Source of the DNA: Sinorhizobium americanum
GTDB lineage: Bacteria; Pseudomonadota; Alphaproteobacteria; Rhizobiales; Rhizobiaceae
Assembly (NCBI RefSeq): GCF_001651855.1
Contig: NZ_LNQC01000047.1
Span: forward strand, 62,001-126,000
Reading direction: 5' to 3'
Length of the DNA stretch: 64,000 nucleotides
Under the pieces are notes generated by a model. That model was not told the origin of the DNA, searched no databases, and saw only the letters and a program-made list of their open reading frames with translations. Of the stretch, positions 22,378-30,533 are shown piece after piece (position 1 is the first letter of the stretch; each line of letters begins with the position of its first letter). The position numbers and the translations under genes were made by a program.

Positions 22378-22995
22378 ATGGACGCCATAGTAAAGAATTT
22401 CCCCGTGCTCGACGACACCAGTGGTCGTCCGACGCAGAAAGAAGCCGAGGAAGCCGTTCGCGTACTGCTGCGCTGGGCCGGCGAAGACCCGACCCGGGAG
22501 GGCCTGAAGGACACGCCAGCGCGTGTCGTCAAATCCTATCGGGAAATCTTTGGCGGCTACGACCTGGTTGCCGAAGACGTGCTTGGACGCACCTTCGAGG
22601 AGGTCTCGGGCTACGACGATATCGTGCTTGAGAAGGACATTCCGTTCTATTCGCATTGCGAACACCACATGGTGCCGATCATCGGCAAGGCACATGTCGC
22701 CTATCTGCCAAACGGCCGCGTCCTGGGCCTTTCGAAGATCGCCCGTGTCGTCGACATCTATGCGCGCCGCCTGCAGACGCAGGAGTCGATGACGGCGCAA
22801 ATCGCCAAAGCGATCGACGAGACGCTCGCTCCGCGCGGCGTCGCCGTGCTGATCGAGGCGGAGCATCTGTGCATGGCGATGCGCGGCATCAAGAAGCAGG
22901 GCGCGACGACGCTGACGACCACCTTTACCGGTGCCTTCAAGACGGAGCCGGCCGAGCAGGCCCGCTTCATGACCATGTTGAGGGGCTTCAAGTAA
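22378..22995 (+). CDS. folE: GTP cyclohydrolase I
   Basis: It converts GTP to 7,8-dihydroneopterin triphosphate, the first step of tetrahydrofolate synthesis. The 205-residue product shows the family core: [45 protein letters not shown] (zinc Cys and His), [20 protein letters not shown] and [19 protein letters not shown] (second zinc Cys). Length and motifs indicate the zinc-dependent type IA enzyme. hisI follows 22 bp downstream on the same strand, which suggests one transcript joining folate and histidine synthesis genes, both with a cyclohydrolase step. Confidence 0.98.
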   Translation: MDAIVKNFPVLDDTSGRPTQKEAEEAVRVLLRWAGEDPTREGLKDTPARVVKSYREIFGGYDLVAEDVLGRTFEEVSGYDDIVLEKDIPFYSHCEHHMVPIIGKAHVAYLPNGRVLGLSKIARVVDIYARRLQTQESMTAQIAKAIDETLAPRGVAVLIEAEHLCMAMRGIKKQGATTLTTTFTGAFKTEPAEQARFMTMLRGFK

Positions 22996-23017
22996 GCTCC
23001 AGCAAGGCGCTTTCGCG

Positions 23018-23470
23018 ATGACGCTGACTTTTGCTGCTCCGTCGAACGACAAGGCCGAGCTTGAGATTGGCTCGGCCTTCACGCCCCGCTTCGACGAGAA
23101 GGGCCTGGTCACCGCTGTAGTGACCGACGCCCGCGACGGCGAATTGCTGATGGTCGCGCATATGAATGCCGAGGCACTGGCGCTGACGATCGAAACCGGT
23201 ATTGCCCACTATTTCAGCCGCTCGCGCAACAGCCTATGGAAGAAGGGCGAGAGTTCCGGCAACGTGCAGGCCGTCCAGGAAATCAGGACCGATTGCGATC
23301 AGGACGCCGTCTGGCTGAAGGTTACCGTTGCAGGCCATGACGCCACCTGTCACACGGGACGCCGCTCCTGCTTCTACCGCACGGTTGGGGTCGAGGGCGG
23401 TGAGCCGAAAGTAACCATTTCGGATGAACGCAGATACTTTGATCCGAAGCTTGTCTACGCCGAAAAATAG
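23018..23470 (+). CDS. hisI: Phosphoribosyl-AMP cyclohydrolase
   Basis: It opens the adenine ring of phosphoribosyl-AMP in the third step of histidine biosynthesis. The 150-residue product has [40 protein letters not shown] (metal-binding Asp/Cys) and [17 protein letters not shown], the three blocks of the monofunctional HisI family with its zinc cysteines. No fused HisE domain is present, as expected in alphaproteobacteria. It lies directly after folE, away from the main his operon. Confidence 0.98.
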   Translation: MTLTFAAPSNDKAELEIGSAFTPRFDEKGLVTAVVTDARDGELLMVAHMNAEALALTIETGIAHYFSRSRNSLWKKGESSGNVQAVQEIRTDCDQDAVWLKVTVAGHDATCHTGRRSCFYRTVGVEGGEPKVTISDERRYFDPKLVYAEK

Positions 23471-23783
23471 CGCCTGGCTGAAAGCATCTGGATTTTCCTG
23501 GGGCACCCCCATGTTATATTCATACTTTAGAAACTAAACGCGCGCTTAATCATTTATCATACAATCGGTTCCTGCGGTAACTGCGGCGTTCCGAGCTGTG
23601 TTGCAGATTGTATCCAATGTTTACTGGGCCAGCCGCATTGGCGACAGGTTCGGTGCTAAATTTCAATTCTGGTGCCAGTCTTTCAGCCATGAATGTGACA
23701 AGGCCGACACCACGCCGGCTTGGCAGGGCTCTCCTACAAGACGCGCTTCAGATTAATCGGTTCGGCGGTGTTGGAGGTGCCGG
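23471..23783. other. Intergenic region, no gene recognised
   Basis: The 313 bp between hisI and the patatin gene contain an A/T-rich patch around 23515-23560 (TTATATTCATACTTTAG, then TAATCATTTATCATAC) that could hold the promoter for the patatin gene. I see no convincing open frame or strong hairpin. Confidence 0.5.
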
Positions 23784-24746
23784 ATGTTGAACTGGACGTT
23801 CACGCGCAATAATCAAATAGCCGACCTGTCCGGCCCCAATGGCACATCGCTGACGACCACACCTTCTGAACCAGTTCCGCTCCCGGCGAAGCCGAAGATC
23901 GCCATAGCCCTTGGCGGCGGCGCGGCGCGTGGCTGGGCGCATATCGGTGTCTTAAGAGCACTCGACGAAGACGGGATCGAGGTCGGCATGATCGCCGGCA
24001 CGTCGATCGGCGCGCTTGTCGGCGGCTGCTATCTCGCCGGCAAGCTCGATGAACTCGAAGACTTCGCCCGCTCCCTCACCGTCCGCCGCATCGCCAGCCT
24101 GCTCGATTTCGCCATCGGCGGCGGCGGCCTTTTCGGTGGCCTGCGGCTCACCAAACGCATGCAGGAGCACCTCGAAAATATCAGCATCGAGGATCTCGAC
24201 CGCCCCTTCATCGCAGTCGCCACGGAAGTTCACAGCGGCCACGAGGTGTGGCTGGAAAAGGGTTCGCTGATCACCTCGATACGCGCGTCATATGCGCTGC
24301 CGGGTATTTTCGAACCGATCCATGCGAATGGACGCACCCTCATCGACGGCGCGCTCGTCAACCCGGTTCCCGTCTCCGTTTGCCGCGCCTACGAGCAGCA
24401 ACTCGTCGTCGCCGTCAACCTCAACTACGATCTCTACGGCCGGTCCGCCGTCGTCAAACACAGTGCCGGCATGGAGGCCCCCGATGCCCCCGCCAAGGCT
24501 GGCAGTGCCTATTCGGCGCGTCTCGGCATGACGAGCGTCATGGTGCAGGCCTTCAACATCATTCAGGATCGTATCTCGCGCGCACGTCTCGCCGGCGACC
24601 CGCCGGATCTGGCGCTCCATCCAAAGCTTAACGATATCGGACTGTCGGAATTTCACCGCGCCGGCGAAGCGATCGAACGCGGCTACCTAGAGGCCAAAGC
24701 CAAGCTTGCCGAGATCAAGCGAATGCAAGAAGCGCTTGCCCGATAG
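23784..24746 (+). CDS. Patatin-like phospholipase (RssA/YchK type)
   Basis: The 320-residue protein is a bacterial patatin: oxyanion loop ALGGGAARGWAHIGVL (residues 42-57), nucleophile Ser74 in AGTSIGALVGG, and catalytic Asp188 in LIDGALVNPVPV. It should be a serine acyl hydrolase acting on membrane phospholipids or related esters. There is no signal peptide and the first 35 residues are polar, so the protein is probably cytoplasmic or peripheral. The C-terminus (AFNIIQDRISRARLAGDPPD) is typical of the RssA group. A large palindrome lies 55 bp downstream. Confidence 0.93.
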   Translation: MLNWTFTRNNQIADLSGPNGTSLTTTPSEPVPLPAKPKIAIALGGGAARGWAHIGVLRALDEDGIEVGMIAGTSIGALVGGCYLAGKLDELEDFARSLTVRRIASLLDFAIGGGGLFGGLRLTKRMQEHLENISIEDLDRPFIAVATEVHSGHEVWLEKGSLITSIRASYALPGIFEPIHANGRTLIDGALVNPVPVSVCRAYEQQLVVAVNLNYDLYGRSAVVKHSAGMEAPDAPAKAGSAYSARLGMTSVMVQAFNIIQDRISRARLAGDPPDLALHPKLNDIGLSEFHRAGEAIERGYLEAKAKLAEIKRMQEALAR

Positions 24747-24800
24747 CGGAAGCCCGGCGCGCATCACAGACCTGCCAGGATTTTGGAGCCCTTGCCGCTG

Positions 24801-24837
24801 ACCTGTTTCGCGCGCCTGAGAGACGCGCGAAACAGGT
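24801..24837 (+). terminator. 14-bp palindrome after the patatin gene
   Basis: ACCTGTTTCGCGCG (24801-24814) and CGCGCGAAACAGGT (24824-24837) form a perfect 14-bp stem with a 9-nt loop. It can act as a terminator for the patatin gene, though no T-run follows; it may also belong to the family of rhizobial intergenic palindromes seen nearby. Confidence 0.5.
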
Positions 24838-24920
24838 AGATTGAATCACCCTCGCCTCTAGAACATCCTGCTTTCAAGCAGAACCTCTGAGAGAGAAAAG
24901 ATGCTCTAGATTCAAATTGT

Positions 24921-24962
24921 TAGAGCGTCCTTTGCGCGTTCAAATGAACGCGCGGCGCTCTA
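24921..24962. repeat. Intergenic palindromic repeat overlapping the CBS-gene stop
   Basis: TAGAGCG (24921-24927) pairs with CGCTCTA (24956-24962) and GCGCGTTC (24934-24941) with GAACGCGC (24946-24953), giving a long two-part hairpin. The string AGCGTCCTTTGCGCGT also occurs at 28196-28211, so this is a dispersed element of the RIME/REP kind. The stop codon of the CBS gene lies inside its outer arm. Confidence 0.6.
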
Positions 24963-25388
24963 TCCGGCGATGTAAGCCTTGATTTCTTCAGTCTCGCGCT
25001 CGATGGCGCGAATATGGTATTTCACGACGTCGCCGATCGATATGATGCCGGCCAGGCGGCCCTCACTCTCAACCGGAAGATGGCGCGCGCGGAATTTGCT
25101 CATCATTTCCATCAGGCTCTGCACTGTCATTTCCTCGCCGCAGCAATAGACGTTCTGCCACATGACCGAGGAGACCGGTTTGTCGAGACAGCTGGCACCA
25201 TATTTGGCAACGGAGGCGACGACGTCGCGTTCGGTGAGAATGCCGACGATATGATCATCCGCATCGACGATAACCACGGCACCGATATGATTGTCATGGA
25301 GCAATGTTGCCGCCTGCTGCACTGTCACCTGAGGCGTGACGGTTACGACGCTACGGCCCTTTTCATTGAGAATTGCTTTGACTGACAT
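24960..25388 (-). CDS. Tandem CBS-domain protein
   Basis: The 142-residue protein is made of two CBS domains: residues 1-70 (VQQAATLLHDNHIGAVVIVDADDHIVGILTERDVV) and 75-135 (SVMWQNVYCCGEEMTVQSLMEMMSKFRARHLPVESEGRLAGIISIGDVVKY). Such pairs bind adenine nucleotides or related ligands and often act as sensors. There is no other domain, so its partner is unknown. The frame is open far upstream, but homology starts at 25388 (MSVKAILNEKG). It ends inside a palindromic repeat. Confidence 0.92.
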   Translation of the reverse strand: MSVKAILNEKGRSVVTVTPQVTVQQAATLLHDNHIGAVVIVDADDHIVGILTERDVVASVAKYGASCLDKPVSSVMWQNVYCCGEEMTVQSLMEMMSKFRARHLPVESEGRLAGIISIGDVVKYHIRAIERETEEIKAYIAG

Positions 25389-25738
25389 GCACACATCTCC
25401 CGTTGCGACAATACCGGGCTCGCGGGGAGAGGCTCTCGCCGTATCAACTGCTGCGCACGCATCCAGACGCTCGTGAAGATGCTTTACGGACAGTCGGCCG
25501 CAGGAACCCGACCCGATAAGGCGCTCGTGCCTCCACACGAAGCGCATACCCGGCCTTTCAGCGGCCGCTTCACGTTGGGTGATCGGCGACCGTGGTGAAT
25601 GGTGCGTCAGGACTCCAATGAAATCAAGCCTTCGCGCGAGGTCGTTCAGTCTCTTCTGAGCGAAGAACATCACGATGGTCCTGAAGGTGAAACAATCCTT
25701 CAGCCCGCTGCGACGCCGGATGCGGCACTCCATCTGCC
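25389..25738. other. Intergenic region, no gene recognised
   Basis: The 350 bp between the CBS gene start and the rhomboid gene stop hold only a continuation of the open frame on the minus strand, with Arg/His-rich translation that does not look like protein. I see no clear hairpin. The CBS gene promoter should lie here. Confidence 0.5.
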
Positions 25739-26467
25739 TTAATTGCGCGGATCGAATAGACCGAACAGAAGGAAGCCGAAGAGAAAACCGCCGATATGCG
25801 CCTCCCAGGCGACGCTTCCCGCGCCTCCCATCGAGAAGAGGCCGAGGCCGATCAGAAAGTTGGTCAGGAACCATATCCCGGTGAACACCAGTACGGACCG
25901 GTTTCCGAGCGTTTCCACGAGCGAAAGCCGCCGGTTGAGATGGGCGAACTGGCGGCTGATGCGGCCGCTCGGCGAAAAGACGAAGCGCGCCGCCGCTCCC
26001 ATGAAGCCGGAGACGACGCCCGAAGCACCGACAACCACCGCCATCTCGCCCCAATGGAAGACGACGTGCAGAGCGACGGCCGCCGCAGCCGATAGACACC
26101 AGAGGATGGAGAGGCGTGCGACGCCGATACGGCGCACGACCGGCGCGCCAAACGCGACCATCCAGAAGATGTTGAAGATCAGATGCTCCCAACTGCCGTG
26201 GAGAAACGAATAGGTTACGGGTGTCCACAGCCAGACGAGACCCTGATCGCTGAGCGGGATCGTGTAGCGCGCCGGCAGGAAAGCAAAGTTGAGAATGACT
26301 TCCTGATCCAGCGTCTCCGGCAGAACGTAATTTCTGATCGCGTGGATTGCGACCAGGAAGAGGAGAACGAAGGTCAGGCCCTGCGGAAGATTGAAGGCGG
26401 GTTCCCGGCTGCGACTTACCGTGTTTTCGCCATCGACTGGTGTCGCCGGCTGATCCTGATCCATCAC
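25739..26467 (-). CDS. Rhomboid family intramembrane serine protease
   Basis: The 242-residue protein has about six membrane helices and the rhomboid catalytic elements: H95-LIF-N99 in the second helix (GSWEHLIFNIFWM), nucleophile Ser149 in VVVGASGVVSGFMG and His224 in EAHIGGFLFGFLLF. It should cleave transmembrane substrates inside the bilayer. The first 28 residues are polar and cytoplasmic. No substrate can be inferred from the neighbourhood. A probable small RNA ends 89 bp upstream of its start on the same strand. Confidence 0.93.
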   Translation of the reverse strand: MMDQDQPATPVDGENTVSRSREPAFNLPQGLTFVLLFLVAIHAIRNYVLPETLDQEVILNFAFLPARYTIPLSDQGLVWLWTPVTYSFLHGSWEHLIFNIFWMVAFGAPVVRRIGVARLSILWCLSAAAAVALHVVFHWGEMAVVVGASGVVSGFMGAAARFVFSPSGRISRQFAHLNRRLSLVETLGNRSVLVFTGIWFLTNFLIGLGLFSMGGAGSVAWEAHIGGFLFGFLLFGLFDPRN

Positions 26468-26555
26468 TCACTTCCTGCTCACGTGCCTACGACGGCCGTG
26501 TCTCTGCCGTCCGGGCGGTGCCGACGACGCGCAAAGGGATAAGCAAACAAAAAAA

Positions 26556-26581
26556 GGCCGTCCAGTAAAAACTGAACGGCC
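26556..26581 (-). terminator. Rho-independent terminator upstream of the rhomboid gene
   Basis: On the minus strand an 11-position stem (GGCCGT-C-CAGT at 26556-26566 with ACTG-A-ACGGCC at 26571-26581, one mismatch) with an AAAA/TTTT loop runs into TTTTTTTG. No minus-strand protein gene ends here, so it must end some other transcript, probably a small RNA. Confidence 0.75.
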
Positions 26582-26690
26582 ATCGAGCCCAAATCCGGTG
26601 CTCCAGTCGATGTGCCGAAGGCAACCCTTCGTGAAGTGATGGCGACGAAATGCCAGCCGCCGCCCTCGCAAGCAAGCGAAACCGATCATT
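26556..26690 (-). ncRNA. Candidate small RNA
   Basis: The terminator at 26556-26581 has no coding gene in front of it. Just upstream on the minus strand lie a GTTG-tetraloop hairpin (CGAAGG at 26616-26621 with CCTTCG at 26626-26631) and an ATCGA/TCGAT stem (26582-26586 with 26607-26611). The 5' end is a guess. It could instead be an attenuator in the rhomboid leader, but a full terminator with seven Ts favours a free transcript. I do not recognise a known family. Confidence 0.4.
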
Positions 26691-26825
26691 AACCTTAATT
26701 TCCACGTGGCACGGAAATCGCTCCTTCCTTTTCAGGACCGAGCGAGAGGCAGCCACCTGTATCACTCCGGTACAGCCGCCCACCTAGTCAGGGAGTGTAT
26801 CGCCCGTATGTGCAGAAGAACAACA

Positions 26826-27428
26826 ATGGAGCTGTTCCAGTATTGGAATGCCGTCCGCGGCAATCGCGACCTCCCCCGCCGGGACGAAATCGATCCGGCG
26901 CATATCCGTTCACTGCTGCCCGATCTTTTCATTCTTCAAAGGCAGGCAAGCGGAGACGTTCGCTTTCGCCTCGCCGGCACCGGGGTCTGCGCGCTGTTTG
27001 GCCATGAATTGCGCGACGGACAATTCTGCGACCTCTGGCTGGACTCGGAAGCGGACGGAATCGCCCGCGTTGCCGATGACGTGATGACGCAAATGACACC
27101 CATGCTGCTCTATGCCCGCGGCTCCACGGAAGCTGGTGACGAGCTCGACGTCGAACTGCTGCTTGCGCCCCTGGCATCGCCCGACGGCATGAACGACCGG
27201 CTGCTTGGCGCGCTCTCTGCCCTCGCCCGCCCCGTCTGGCTGCACATGACGCCACTTACTCATCTTGTCACAACCGGCCTCAGCCTTCCCGATGCTTCCC
27301 CTAACCTGCCGCTCGATCGCTCCTATGCGCCATCGGCTGAAACAAACTCACGCGTTGCGCGCTTGGTCGGCGGCAACAACCGCAACGTGTCTCATTTGCG
27401 CATCCTTGACGGCGGCAAGCGTGGCTGA
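26826..27428 (+). CDS. PAS_5 domain protein
   Basis: The 200-residue protein matches the alphaproteobacterial PAS_5 family: MELFQYWNAVRGNRDLPRRDEIDP, HIRSLLPDLFILQRQASGDVRFRLAGTGVCALFGHELRDGQFCDLW, and the C-terminal ARPVWLHMTPLTHLVTTGLS. It has no output domain, so it may act as a small ligand- or redox-sensing protein. The start may be 26826 or 26808 (MCRRTTMELF), since both have weak ribosome-binding sites. A tandem PilZ gene follows 92 bp downstream on the same strand, an arrangement that hints at a c-di-GMP link. Confidence 0.83.
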   Translation: MELFQYWNAVRGNRDLPRRDEIDPAHIRSLLPDLFILQRQASGDVRFRLAGTGVCALFGHELRDGQFCDLWLDSEADGIARVADDVMTQMTPMLLYARGSTEAGDELDVELLLAPLASPDGMNDRLLGALSALARPVWLHMTPLTHLVTTGLSLPDASPNLPLDRSYAPSAETNSRVARLVGGNNRNVSHLRILDGGKRG

Positions 27429-27520
27429 CGAGGGCATGCATCCAGACCTCTGGCGAACCTTCTATTAACCGGCGACGCCTATACTTCCGCGTGCAAGCAT
27501 ATGTCGATCGCAGAGTGACC

Positions 27521-28132
27521 ATGTTCTCGTTCCAGCACGCCCAAAACAGCGGCCCGAGGCCCCACCAAGAGAACGCCTTCCAGCGCGTTTCGGTAAATCT
27601 CGCGGGGCGGCTGATGCTTGCCAATCGTGACGAATATGAATGCACCGCGGTCGACATGTCGCCGGGGGACGTGCTTTTCGCGACCGCGGCGCGGCCGCGC
27701 GCCGGCGAGCGCATCATTGCCTATATTGATCATGTCGGTCGCCTCGAAGGCACCGTCTCCAGACTCGGCGAGGATGCGTTCGTCATCCAGTTGAACGCCA
27801 CCGAGCGCAAGCGCGAGAAGCTCGCCGCGCAGCTCACCTGGATCGCCAACAAGCACGAACTGGGGCTGCCGGAAGATCGGCGCCACGACCGCCTTGCCCC
27901 ACGCAAGACTGTGACCGAACTCACCGTCGACACCGGCGAGAAATATGCCTGCCGCATCATCGACCTTTCGCTCTCGGGTGCGGCGATCGATATCGATGTT
28001 CGCCCCGCCATCGGAACGGGGGTCAAGCTCGGCAACGGTATGAAAGGCAGGATCGTGCGACATTTCCAGGAGGGCGTCGCGATCGAGTTTTCCGGCGTCC
28101 ATGCGCGCGAGGCGCTGACCGAGTTCCTCTAG
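27521..28132 (+). CDS. Tandem PilZ domain protein
   Basis: The 203-residue protein holds two PilZ domains. The first (residues 20-95: FQRVSVNLAGRLMLANRDEYECTAVDMSPGD) has the DxSxG element but lacks a full RxxxR. The second (residues 118-200) has both c-di-GMP motifs: RRHDR and DLSLSGAAIDI. It should therefore bind c-di-GMP through its C-terminal half. The ATG at 27521 is preceded by GAGTGACC. It follows the PAS_5 gene and is followed by a rhizobial palindrome that begins at its stop codon. Confidence 0.9.
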   Translation: MFSFQHAQNSGPRPHQENAFQRVSVNLAGRLMLANRDEYECTAVDMSPGDVLFATAARPRAGERIIAYIDHVGRLEGTVSRLGEDAFVIQLNATERKREKLAAQLTWIANKHELGLPEDRRHDRLAPRKTVTELTVDTGEKYACRIIDLSLSGAAIDIDVRPAIGTGVKLGNGMKGRIVRHFQEGVAIEFSGVHAREALTEFL

Positions 28133-28232
28133 CGCATCGGCCCGAAAATCCGACCCGATTTTCGGAAAGCACGATGCGTAGCTTCAAAGATTTACAGCGT
28201 CCTTTGCGCGTCCTGAGAGATGCACTGCGCTG
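28133..28232. repeat. Rhizobial intergenic palindromic element
   Basis: Outer arms CGCATCG (28133-28139) and CGATGCG (28172-28178) flank an inner hairpin CCGAAAATC/GATTTTCGG (28142-28150, 28157-28165). A second part at 28195-28232 begins with CAGCG, contains TCCTTTGCGCGT and ends with CGCTG. This composite pattern is the one seen in Sinorhizobium repeats of the RIME type. The same TCCTTTGCGCGT core occurs at 24921-24962. The element begins directly at the end of the PilZ gene. Confidence 0.65.
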
Positions 28233-28753
28233 AAAGGTCAGGACACAGCGCGCCAAACGCTGCACTACCTATATCCTGAAGCCGCTCATCCCGCGCCATC
28301 TCGCCGTCCCTGCGTGTACCGCCACTGGCTGCCATTCCGCTCGCCCATGAACGTCCCCTTCAATCCTTTAGAATTACCGCCGACGCACCCAAGCTTAGGG
28401 CGAGATATTTTTTGGTTAATCGTCAGTTACGACAAGTCTACCGCTGATTAACTTTATAGCTACCATTTCGCCCATCTCCCGGGTGAATGGCGGGGCCGTG
28501 CCCAAAGGCCGCGTCTCTGCGCCAAGCCATCACGTGAATAAATTACCCATGTTTTTCAATCATATGCCGTTTGCCTCGGGGGCCGCTCAAGGCAAAATTC
28601 GATAAAAATTTAGCCGAATTTTATTCTTATTCAACTCAAGTTCTATTCGAGTTTTATTCTTATGTTATTCTCATTTGTACTTATTTTTACCTCGGATATT
28701 CGCTGCCGATAAAAAGCCTTGTGACATTGTCGAACCACAACGGGGAGACAAAC
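28233..28753. other. A/T-rich intergenic region upstream of the BTLCP gene
   Basis: This 521-bp stretch holds no protein gene I can support. It contains an inverted repeat AAAATTCG (28594-28601) / CGAATTTT (28615-28622) and an imperfect 33-bp direct repeat (28615-28647 and 28648-28680), both parts carrying TTTTATTCTTAT. The base composition is far more A/T-rich than the surroundings. It reads in frame with the protease gene without a stop from 28571, which would add 61 residues with FYSY repeats; a good ribosome-binding site (GGGGAGAC) sits before the ATG at 28754, so I treat it as leader. Confidence 0.5.
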
Positions 28754-29362
28754 ATGCACAACATAATCGCCAAGACGTTCGCCGCTGCGGCTCTCATAGC
28801 AGGCTTCCTGGCAGGCCCTGCCCTTGCCCTTCCGGCGAATATGACCGTCGGCGGCTCGACCAACCCGCCGGTCGGCCACTACGAGTTCTGTAAGGGCCAT
28901 TCGTCCGAATGTTCGCCGACAGGTGCCGACCGCGGCCCCGCCATACTGACGCGCGATGGGTGGAAGAAAATCCTCGAGGTCAATTACGAGGTGAACCAGG
29001 CGATCACGCCGATGACCGACATGGAAATCCATGACGTGGAAGAGAAGTGGTCCTATCCGGATGTCGTCGGCGATTGCGAGGACTACGTGCTCCTGAAGCG
29101 TCGCAAGTTGATCGAGAGCGGCTTTTCCCCGGCCGATCTTTTGATCACGGTCGTGCTGCAGCCAAACGGCGACGGCCATGCTGTGCTTACGGTGCGCACC
29201 GATCGCGGCGATTTCATTCTCGACAACATGCGCAGCAAGGTCCTGCTGTGGTCCGAGACCGAATACACCTTCCTGAAGCGCCAATCGTCCGAAAATGCCG
29301 GGAGGTGGGTGAAACTGCAGGACGGCCGCGCGGTTGCCGTGGGTACGGTCCGCACCGAGTAG
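28754..29362 (+). CDS. Transglutaminase-like cysteine proteinase (BTLCP family)
   Basis: The 202-residue protein has a signal peptide (IIAKTFAAAALIAGFLAG, cleavage near ALA) and the catalytic triad of bacterial transglutaminase-like cysteine proteinases: Cys108 in VVGDCEDYVLLKRRKL, His142 in GDGHAVLTVRTDRG and Asp157 in FILDN. Two more cysteines (C46, C53) may form a disulfide. LapG, a relative, cleaves a surface adhesin under c-di-GMP control, but this group is common in Rhizobiales and its substrates are mostly unknown. The ATG at 28754 has a good Shine-Dalgarno. A tandem PilZ gene lies upstream. Confidence 0.9.
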   Translation: MHNIIAKTFAAAALIAGFLAGPALALPANMTVGGSTNPPVGHYEFCKGHSSECSPTGADRGPAILTRDGWKKILEVNYEVNQAITPMTDMEIHDVEEKWSYPDVVGDCEDYVLLKRRKLIESGFSPADLLITVVLQPNGDGHAVLTVRTDRGDFILDNMRSKVLLWSETEYTFLKRQSSENAGRWVKLQDGRAVAVGTVRTE

Positions 29363-29573
29363 GTCCGCAGGCGGCGGCCATCATGAATGCCACACGGGCT
29401 TCGGTCAGGGTCCCCGTCCAGACCAAGCCCCTGGGCCGGTTCCGTTTGTCCCCGGAACCGGCCCATATTTCATTGTGCGACACACAGCAGGCGCTTCATC
29501 GAAAATTAACCATGCTGGGCGAGCGTCAGGGAGCGACCGCCGCCGGAGTCGGCCAGACGAAGGATGGAGGAGC

Positions 29574-30347
29574 GTGCATCTCCAATCGGCCACGCCATCG
29601 CTACGGACGGCACCTCTCGTGAACGAGCCCTTGAGTCCCCAACCGGAACTTGCGCCGCTTCTTTCGCCACGCCTCGCCTACATGGTCATCGCGGCGGTCG
29701 GGCTTCTGGCAACGCTCGTGCTGGCTATTTCGTTGTCCACGCCGTGGCTCGGTGAGAAGCTGGCGCGCGCCGGACATACCTCTAGCCGCGAAAGCCTCGA
29801 TATCTTCATCGGACAGGATCATCTGCGCCTACCGGCCAATGTCATTCGCTTCGACAGCCAGCGTGCCACGGGTGTCGCCGAGCGGGTCGATCTGTATCTC
29901 ACATGGCCGACACTCGAGGGCTACAGCGACGCGACCCGCCATGTGTTCAATGATGTCGATCAGCCAGAAAGGCTAATCTTCATACAAATCTCACAAAGCA
30001 CCATGTCCCGCGACATGTCGGGGCGGCTCGAGCCGATCTATCGCCACATTCTGGAGGAGAGCGCTCAACTCGGCCCGGCGGGGCTCACCAAATACGATGC
30101 CAAGCCGAGCTCCAGTTATGCCGGCGAAGCCTTCTTCGCTGCTGCTCGACCCGGCCGCCCACCCTTTGCCCTGCGTTGCCTCCTGCCGGGCAGCCCCGCG
30201 ACCTCGACAAGCGCCGATTGCCAGCGTGACTTTCACGCGGGCAAGGATCTCAGCATTCTCTACCGTTTCTCGGCAAAGTTGTTGCCGGAATGGCAAGCAA
30301 TCGATGCCTCGTTGGAAAGTTTCATCCGAGACCGACTCGTGCCGTGA
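29574..30347 (+). CDS. Membrane-anchored hypothetical protein
   Basis: I do not recognise a family. The product of about 257 residues (GTG start at 29574, preceded by GGAGG; a second GTG at 29619 is possible) has one membrane helix near residues 33-55 (YMVIAAVGLLATLVLAISLS) followed by a soluble, probably periplasmic domain of about 200 residues: FIGQDHLRLPANVIRFDSQ, DLYLTWPTLEGYS, FALRCLLPG. Two cysteines (LRCLL and SADCQRDF) may pair. The ending LYRFSAKLLPEWQAIDASLESFI is conserved-looking. It precedes the D-Ala-D-Ala carboxypeptidase gene by 186 bp. Confidence 0.7.
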   Translation: MHLQSATPSLRTAPLVNEPLSPQPELAPLLSPRLAYMVIAAVGLLATLVLAISLSTPWLGEKLARAGHTSSRESLDIFIGQDHLRLPANVIRFDSQRATGVAERVDLYLTWPTLEGYSDATRHVFNDVDQPERLIFIQISQSTMSRDMSGRLEPIYRHILEESAQLGPAGLTKYDAKPSSSYAGEAFFAAARPGRPPFALRCLLPGSPATSTSADCQRDFHAGKDLSILYRFSAKLLPEWQAIDASLESFIRDRLVP

Positions 30348-30533
30348 ATTTGTCAAAGAGTCGTGGTCGAGGCAGCCTGCTCGCCGATGCGGCCAGCGGT
30401 GCCATAGCCGAACAAGACAAACCGCCCCGGAAACCAATCATTCATCATAAACCGATTGGTAACGCTATCCCGATAGTGTCTCGGGAACGGTCGTATCCGG
30501 AGACCGCGTCCGGACGACACCCATGACATAAGA

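Noticed and set aside
25389-26471. Upstream extension of the CBS-domain frame to 503 residues
   Set aside because: It reads across an intergenic region and through the rhomboid gene in another frame; CBS homology begins at 25388.
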